A stretch of 40,579 nt of DNA from Microcaldota archaeon (GTDB taxonomy: Archaea; Micrarchaeota; Micrarchaeia; Norongarragalinales; Norongarragalinaceae): assembly GCA_016207165.1 (NCBI GenBank), contig JACQQD010000006.1:1-40579 (forward strand). Direction: 5' to 3'. Position 1 is the first letter of the stretch. The number at the start of each line of letters is the position of its first letter. Shown in pieces: positions 35,803 to 40,579 of the stretch. The notes below the pieces were generated by a model, which saw nothing but the letters and a program-made list of their open reading frames with translations, did no database searches and was not told the DNA's origin. Both the position numbers and the translations under genes were made by a program.

Positions 35803-35810
35803 CTTTTTAA
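35803..35810 (+). promoter_or_regulatory. TATA box for the 35832 gene
   Basis: The stretch ctttttaa is centred 25-26 nt before ATG 35832, giving a leaderless transcript and favouring that ATG over the upstream GTG at 35823. Confidence 0.55.
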
Positions 35811-35831
35811 ACTGGCCGTCGTGTGGTCTTC

Positions 35832-36548
35832 ATGGCCGCACCGCTGCCTCCGCTTTTGGCCGAAACGATGTTATTTGCCAATGCGTTGGTCATCGCTTTG
35901 GTCGCTTGGGCCGTTCACCGCACGGTGCAGTCGTTGAAGTGGCCGCAAAACACGCGTAATTTGGTCTTCGGCGTATCAACTGCCGTTCTGGTGGGTTGGT
36001 TTGTTGCAGCGTATTTCCTCGCCGAGACCGGTTTTTTTCAGGGTACGACGTTCTTGTTTCCCCACATTGGCTTGCTTTTTTTGCCCATCGTGTTGGGTTT
36101 GTGGCTGATTTTTTCCGAGCGCTTCAAACCGGTTTTTGGCGTCCTTCCTTTGGCTTTGATTTTCGGGATTCAAACGTTCCGGTTGTTGGGCTGGTATTTT
36201 CTGGATTTGCATGCGCGGGGCTTGATGCCAGCCGAGTTTGCGCTTCCTTCGGGTTGGGGCGACGTTTTGATCGGCATTACCGCTCCGGTGGTTGCGTACG
36301 CCTATTTCGTGAAAAAGCCGTACGCCAAAAAACTGGCGATTGGATGGAACGTGGCGGGGTTGGCTGATTTGGCGACGGCCATCTTTCTCGGGTTTTTCAC
36401 CTCTCCAACGCCGTATCAGGCCTTGGCGCTTGACTTGCCCAACAGCCTTTTGTTCGCGTTTCCGCTGGCGCTTATTCCCACGTTTGCTGTGCCGCTCTCG
36501 ATTCTTCTGCATGCGGCATCACTCAAGGCGCTGTCCGTGCCGCGTTGA
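35832..36548 (+). CDS. Seven-segment membrane protein of unknown function
   Basis: A 238-residue protein with about seven membrane segments: roughly residues 12-30, 42-62, 71-92, 100-122, 141-160, 169-187 and 195-225. Notable parts are the VFGVSTAVLVGWFVAAYFLA segment, FRLLGWYFLDLHARGLMP, and the Gly-Trp turn LPSGWGDVLIGITAPVVAYA. The layout recalls small multi-pass proteins annotated only as membrane proteins in bacteria and archaea. No transport or catalytic motif is visible. It stands between the lipoprotein and the reductase. Confidence 0.65.
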   Translation: MAAPLPPLLAETMLFANALVIALVAWAVHRTVQSLKWPQNTRNLVFGVSTAVLVGWFVAAYFLAETGFFQGTTFLFPHIGLLFLPIVLGLWLIFSERFKPVFGVLPLALIFGIQTFRLLGWYFLDLHARGLMPAEFALPSGWGDVLIGITAPVVAYAYFVKKPYAKKLAIGWNVAGLADLATAIFLGFFTSPTPYQALALDLPNSLLFAFPLALIPTFAVPLSILLHAASLKALSVPR

Positions 36549-36630
36549 TTCGTTGAATTTTTCTTGCGTGCTGCCGGTTTTTAATTTCGTTTTCCTAGTG
36601 TTTGGACGGAATGCCGAGGGGTAAACGCTT

Positions 36631-37872
36631 TTGGGAACGCCTGATGGAAATCGGTTTGACGTCATCGTCTGCGGGGCAGGGCCGGCGGGCAGCGCGTGCG
36701 CCTATTACTTGGGCCAGGCGGGCTTTTCGGTGTTGTTGTTGGACCGCGCGCGTTTTCCCAGGGACAAGATTTGCGCGGACAACAAGTCCTGGATTTGCAC
36801 GTCGATTCTCAAGGACATGGGGCTCTGGAATGATTTCTTGAAATTGCCGAAACAGGAAATTTCGGCCATGATTTTCAGCACGCCTGGAGGTCACGAGATC
36901 CGGGTGCCGCTTTCAGAAGAAAAAATTCATTCCGATGGCCCCCATTACAACGTGCGCCGGAAACTCTTTGATGGTTTCTTGTTTCAAGCCGCCAAAAAGC
37001 AAAGGACCGTGAAGGCGTTGGAGGGCTTTCAAGTTCTGGGGGTGTTGAAAGAAAACGGGCGCGTGGTCGGCGTCAATGGGTTGGATTTCAAGGGCCGCCG
37101 CCGAAGCTTTTTTGCGTCCGTGGTGGTCGGCGCGGATGGTTCGCAGAGCGTGGTGGCCAAGTCGGCGGGAATCAATCCCGTGGTGGCCGAGCGGCATGCC
37201 ACCAACGCGCGCGTGTACTTCAAGGGCGTGTCATGCGACCGGCATGCCGTGGAATTGCATTACTTGGAGGGCGTCAACCCCGGTTATTTCTGGATTTTTC
37301 CGGTGGATGGCGGGCTCTGCAACGTGGGCGTTGGGCTTCGGACGCAGGACGTTCAAAGAAGGCGTCTCAATCCCGTCAAGGAACTGACCCGCATCATTGA
37401 TTCGCCGCGATTCAGGACTCGTTTTTCCAAGGCCCGGCAAATCGTTCCCGTCGGCGTTTGGGGTGTCACGGTCGGCGGAACAAAGAAGCGGCCGTTCTCG
37501 GGGGCCGGATTCGTTTTGTGCGGGGACGCGGCCAACACGGCCGTCACGTTTGCGGGGGAGGGCGTGGGGCCGGCGATGCGGTCCGGGAAAATTGCCGCGG
37601 AGCAAGTCGGTTTGGCGTTGCATCAAGGCGACGTTTCGGCCAAAAGTCTCAGGCGGTATGACGACGTGCTATGGCGAATCATTGGTCCGGAAAATCGGGC
37701 TATGGCGTCGTTGGAGTTTTTGATCAAAAACCCGGCGGTTTTTGATTTTGCCGTCAAGCGGGGCGCGGGTCGGGGCGACCTGGCGAAACTGGCGTCGGAC
37801 ATCGCGTCGGATTACCGCAATGCGGCAAGGATTTGGTCGCCGTCCACGCTGTTTAAGCTGTTGGGTGGCTAA
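36631..37872 (+). CDS. Geranylgeranyl reductase-family FAD oxidoreductase, second copy
   Basis: A 413-residue flavoprotein. The FAD site is canonical: FDVIVCGAGPAGSACAYYLG (9-28), then FPRDKICADNKSW, the VVVGADGSQSVVAKSAG segment (about 167-183), and the second FAD motif FVLCGDAANTAVTFAGEGVG (about 292-311). Geranylgeranyl reductases saturate isoprenoid chains of archaeal ether lipids or quinone tails. The only usable start is TTG 36631, with a gagggg ribosome-binding motif at a normal distance upstream and a TATA-like site near 36576-36588. The paralogue at 20758 is shorter with an altered Gly motif, so the two probably differ in substrate. It is followed after 10 bp by a small zinc protein. 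Confidence 0.88.
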   Translation: MGTPDGNRFDVIVCGAGPAGSACAYYLGQAGFSVLLLDRARFPRDKICADNKSWICTSILKDMGLWNDFLKLPKQEISAMIFSTPGGHEIRVPLSEEKIHSDGPHYNVRRKLFDGFLFQAAKKQRTVKALEGFQVLGVLKENGRVVGVNGLDFKGRRRSFFASVVVGADGSQSVVAKSAGINPVVAERHATNARVYFKGVSCDRHAVELHYLEGVNPGYFWIFPVDGGLCNVGVGLRTQDVQRRRLNPVKELTRIIDSPRFRTRFSKARQIVPVGVWGVTVGGTKKRPFSGAGFVLCGDAANTAVTFAGEGVGPAMRSGKIAAEQVGLALHQGDVSAKSLRRYDDVLWRIIGPENRAMASLEFLIKNPAVFDFAVKRGAGRGDLAKLASDIASDYRNAARIWSPSTLFKLLGG

Positions 37873-37882
37873 GCCGTAATGG

Positions 37883-38038
37883 ATGGAAGAAAAGCGCGTG
37901 GGGTCAAGCACCCTCTTTCTATGCGGCGAGTGCGGGTTGGCGTACCTGGAAAAAAGTTGCGTGGAAAAGTGCGAGGCGTGGTGCAAGAAGCACTCGTCCT
38001 GCCCCATTGAAATTATCTCGCATGCGGTAGCCGACTGA
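37883..38038 (+). CDS. Small zinc-ribbon-like protein, 51 residues
   Basis: A 51-residue frame starting ATG 37883. The sequence shows FLCGECGLAYLEKSCVEKCE then AWCKKHSSCPIEIISHAV: a CxxC (14, 17), Cys at 26, 30, 34 and 40, and His at 37 and 47. The KCExWCKKHxSC-x-IEI-x2-HAV pattern recalls a widespread small archaeal family with no known role. It lies 10 bp behind the reductase gene and is probably co-transcribed. The frame one base earlier (ATG 37879) gives an unlikely Arg-rich protein. Confidence 0.7.
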   Translation: MEEKRVGSSTLFLCGECGLAYLEKSCVEKCEAWCKKHSSCPIEIISHAVAD

Positions 38039-38092
38039 GTTTTTCCTAAAATTTAGCCTTCCTTTTTGTGGGTCAAGATGGCGTCGCGTTTT

Positions 38093-38473
38093 TCAGGGCT
38101 TTTTCTTTTGGAAGTCCAGGCACACCGAATTGATGCAGTACCTTTTTCCAGTGGGTCCGGGCCCGTCGTCAAAAACGTGTCCGAGGTGTCCGCCGCACTT
38201 TTTGCAAAGCACTTCCACGCGTGCCATGCCGTGCGAGTCATCGGCTTTCGTCACGATTTTGTCTTTGTTGGCTTCGAAAAAACTGGGCCAGCCGGTGCCG
38301 GAATCGAATTTGGTTTCCGACGAGAATAATTCGGTGCCGCATCCGGTGCAGCGGTAAGCGCCTTTTTCGTGGTGGTTCCAGTACGTTCCGGAAAAGGCGG
38401 CCTCCGTGCCTTTTTCGCGCAGGACGCGGTATTGTTCCGGCGAGAGTTTTTCCTTCCAGTCTTTTTCGGCCAT
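38093..38473 (-). CDS. msrB: Peptide methionine (R)-S-oxide reductase MsrB
   Basis: A 126-residue enzyme that repairs methionine-R-sulfoxide in proteins. Residues show [20 protein letters not shown], the zinc site CTGC (about 42-45) and [18 protein letters not shown] (89-106), the [10 protein letters not shown] block, and the active-site Cys in [12 protein letters not shown]. The full-length single-domain form lies alone here. It is convergent with the small zinc protein. Confidence 0.95.
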   Translation of the reverse strand: MAEKDWKEKLSPEQYRVLREKGTEAAFSGTYWNHHEKGAYRCTGCGTELFSSETKFDSGTGWPSFFEANKDKIVTKADDSHGMARVEVLCKKCGGHLGHVFDDGPGPTGKRYCINSVCLDFQKKKP

Positions 38474-38525
38474 GGGGCAAATGGTTTATTGGGGTTGCCG
38501 TGTTTTTAGGTGTTGGGTTGAATCA

Positions 38526-39572
38526 ATGAAGACTTCCGAGACGCCAATGCAATGGCTCCAGAACTGGCATGGGGATTGGAGCCTGCTTTCGTGTTCCTAT
38601 TTTGGACAACAGTACACGCAGAGCATTGGCCCCGAATTGGGGTGCGTCATCCCTCGGTGCGTGCTGGTTGTTCAAGCCGGGCATTCGGCGTGCTTTTTTC
38701 CCAAGGATGATTTGGATGCGTTCGGTGGATTTCTGGCAAGACGGGTGGCCGACGATTCTGCGTTGCCGAAAAAATGGGCGGGGCAAATGAAGCAGGCCGC
38801 CGATGTCTCGTTGCTGGAGTGCCAGAAAACTGGACGGGTTTCGCGGGAGCGCTTTGATGCGGTCTGGGACGCGCTGTACGGTTTTGTCGGACCCAATCTA
38901 GCGGTAAAGAAAGTCGTGGACTACTTGCCAGAAAAACTTCTCAAGCGCCACTTGCCGGTTTTGGAGGACGCGCGCGTGAATGCCGAGCCCGTGTACGCAA
39001 AATCCGAGGAATTCATGCGGAACACGTTTGAATCCATTTCCAAAAAGACGGGCGTGCCAGCGAAGTGGGTGGGTGGCTGTCTCAAAAAAGAACTAGATCG
39101 GTTTTGGCGGTCGGGAGCACTGCCGTCCGAATCCGTTCTGGAAAAGCGTTTTGCGTTGTCCGTGCTGTTTTTTGACCGTGGCAAGGCCGCGCTTTCAACG
39201 GGACGTGCCGCGGAAAAAATTCGGGATTCCGTGAAGTCCGTCTCCGGCGGGAAACTCCGTGGCCATTGTGCGTACCCCGGCGTGGTTGAAGGTACGGTGC
39301 GGGTCGTGTTGGATCCCGTCAAAGCGAAAAACTTCCGGCAAGGCGACGTGTTGGTGGCGGGCATGACGCGGCCCGAGTTTTTGCCGTTGATGAAAAAAGC
39401 GTCGGCGGTGGTCACCGACGCCGGCGGGATCCTGTCGCATGCCGCCATCGTGTGCCGCGAACTGGGGGTTCCGTGCGTGGTGGGCACTTTGTCGGCGACG
39501 ACGCGGCTTAAGGACGGCGATTGGGTTGTCGTTGACGCAAAAAACGGCGTGGTGCGCGTGAAGGGCCACTGA
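38526..39572 (+). CDS. Protein with C-terminal PEP-utilising-enzyme mobile (phosphohistidine) domain
   Basis: A 348-residue protein. Residues about 260-345 are the swivelling phosphohistidine domain: GVVEGTVRVVLDP, FRQGDVLVAGMTRPEFLPLM, then VVTDAGGILSHAAIVCRELG and VPCVVGT, with the phosphate-carrying His in SHAA. The N-terminal 250 residues are mostly helical and hold no ATP-grasp or PEP-binding barrel, so it is not a whole PEP synthase or pyruvate phosphate dikinase. It may be part of a split phosphotransfer system. ATG 38526 was chosen; the TATA-like stretch near 38501-38510 fits. No partner gene is adjacent. Confidence 0.8.
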   Translation: MKTSETPMQWLQNWHGDWSLLSCSYFGQQYTQSIGPELGCVIPRCVLVVQAGHSACFFPKDDLDAFGGFLARRVADDSALPKKWAGQMKQAADVSLLECQKTGRVSRERFDAVWDALYGFVGPNLAVKKVVDYLPEKLLKRHLPVLEDARVNAEPVYAKSEEFMRNTFESISKKTGVPAKWVGGCLKKELDRFWRSGALPSESVLEKRFALSVLFFDRGKAALSTGRAAEKIRDSVKSVSGGKLRGHCAYPGVVEGTVRVVLDPVKAKNFRQGDVLVAGMTRPEFLPLMKKASAVVTDAGGILSHAAIVCRELGVPCVVGTLSATTRLKDGDWVVVDAKNGVVRVKGH

Positions 39573-39771
39573 ACGGTTCCGACTTTTTTTTAAATTGCGT
39601 TTTCTGGCTTTACTTGTCTCTTCGTTTTTCCATCGGATTTGGCGTTTTCAGGTTCCAGATTCCCGAATTTCATTTATTGGAGTTGTTTTATGACTGTATT
39701 TCGTTTTTGGGGTTCTATCCGCCCTTTTTTTATGAATTGGATGGGGTCTGCGGGGTTCGCGTTTCGGAAGA

Positions 39772-39778
39772 TATTTAA
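39772..39778 (+). promoter_or_regulatory. rRNA operon promoter (TATA box)
   Basis: tatttaaa-type element preceded by a purine-rich cggaaga stretch resembling a BRE. The predicted start is near 39803, about 230 nt before 16S. It is the only strong TATA element in the gap. Confidence 0.55.
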
Positions 39779-40001
39779 AGGGAGGTCGTGAAGATTGAAA
39801 GGCACGTTTTGGGTTTGCCAACGCGTGTTTTTCTAATGCTACCGTTCCCGGCGGACCCAGAGCATTCTGTCTATGAGGGTTCCGCTTTGTCAAACGGTGG
39901 CGTACGTGAGTATCCGAACCAAGCGACCCATGGCGGGGCGTTCATTCGGTTATGAGGCAGGCTCTGTAAGCAGTTAAGTTATAGGGTTCTTGCGACCCGT
40001 A

Positions 40002-40031
40002 TGCTCCCACGTCTCCCAAGGCGTGGGAGCA
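40002..40031 (+). other. Hairpin next to the 16S 5' end
   Basis: Perfect 10-bp arms tgctcccacg and cgtgggagca enclose a 10-nt loop. The helix ends about 3 nt before the expected mature 16S 5' end, so it may guide processing locally. Confidence 0.7.
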
Positions 40032-40033
40032 CA

Positions 40034-40579
<546 letters not shown>

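Larger units (their letters stand above)
39573..40033 (+). other. rRNA promoter and leader region
   Basis: There is no protein gene in this 461-bp gap. A T-rich stretch (39583-39592) right after the preceding stop may end that gene. A good TATA element (39772-39778) suggests an rRNA leader of about 230 nt. The leader has a small gggt/accc hairpin at 39984-39998 and a 10-bp-arm hairpin at 40002-40031. No tRNA, RNase P or SRP RNA features were recognised in it. Confidence 0.6.

Noticed and set aside
37879..38010. An alternative frame (ATG 37879) encoding an Arg/Gly/Val-rich 43-residue protein
   Set aside because: The overlapping frame from 37883 has an organised Cys/His pattern resembling a known small family, so the other frame is a shadow.
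39648..39893. An 81-codon frame on the minus strand in the rRNA leader region
   Set aside because: Pro/Lys/Arg-rich without any domain character; it runs across the rRNA promoter on the opposite strand and no ribosome-binding motif was seen.
39573..40033. RNase P RNA, SRP RNA or a tRNA in the gap before 16S
   Set aside because: None of the conserved cores of these RNAs or a cloverleaf could be found; promoter plus leader explains the gap.

Overview
This window is archaeal chromosomal DNA. It carries a TFIIB-type transcription factor, Gar1, archaeal-only or archaeal/eukaryotic ribosomal proteins (S8e, L35Ae, S3Ae, L24e, S28e, L7Ae), archaeal Trm1, two geranylgeranyl-reductase-like flavoproteins, and the 5' part of a 16S rRNA with archaeal signature sequences. 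The compact layout, many leaderless genes (TATA box about 26 nt before the start codon), tiny Cys-rich proteins and the Cys-rich repeat lipoprotein fit a DPANN-type archaeon such as a Diapherotrites or Micrarchaeota relative. That placement is a guess; the 16S fragment could settle it. By eye the chromosome is GC-rich (high 50s percent).

Bases 1-12.8 kb hold housekeeping genes: RNase HII (partial), a channel-like membrane protein, S8e, gar1-tfb, two small Cys-rich proteins, acylphosphatase, Trm1, L35Ae, a RecJ-like DHH phosphoesterase, a surface protein divergent from a TrmB-type regulator, and S15-S3Ae. Bases 12.8-27.9 kb hold valS, a phosphate-uptake operon (DUF47-PiT-PhoU) with an operator-like inverted repeat at its predicted start site, L7Ae-S28e-L24e, gltX, a reductase, a kinase-like protein, a cis-prenyltransferase, a DUF192 gene fused by overlaps to a pilus-type ATPase and two TadC-like platform proteins, a PAC2 protein, and tRNA-Leu(UAG).

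Bases 28043-33742 are the most notable part: an AT-rich integrative element of about 5.7 kb inserted at the 3' end of tRNA-Leu(UAG). A 12-bp direct repeat (attL inside the tRNA, attR beside the integrase) bounds it. It contains an origin-like AT-rich stretch flanked by two 46-bp repeats, a three-gene cassette of winged-helix-like proteins whose last member ends in a DUF4145/HEPN-like domain, a noncoding hub full of palindromes, a two-gene operon (Panacea-like domain fused to DUF488, plus a partner), a palindrome cluster, and a tyrosine recombinase with a C-terminal zinc ribbon. The two cassettes are candidate uncharacterised defence or element-maintenance systems.

Bases 33.8-40.6 kb return to GC-rich chromosome: an unknown protein, a secreted lipoprotein with four CG-x-x-x-C repeats, a multi-pass membrane protein, a second reductase, a 51-residue zinc protein, MsrB, a PEP-mobile-domain protein, then the promoter, leader and first 546 bases of the 16S rRNA gene. 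A second possible integration scar is a duplicated 3' end of tfb that differs from the original only by synonymous changes. No CRISPR array or insertion sequence was seen.
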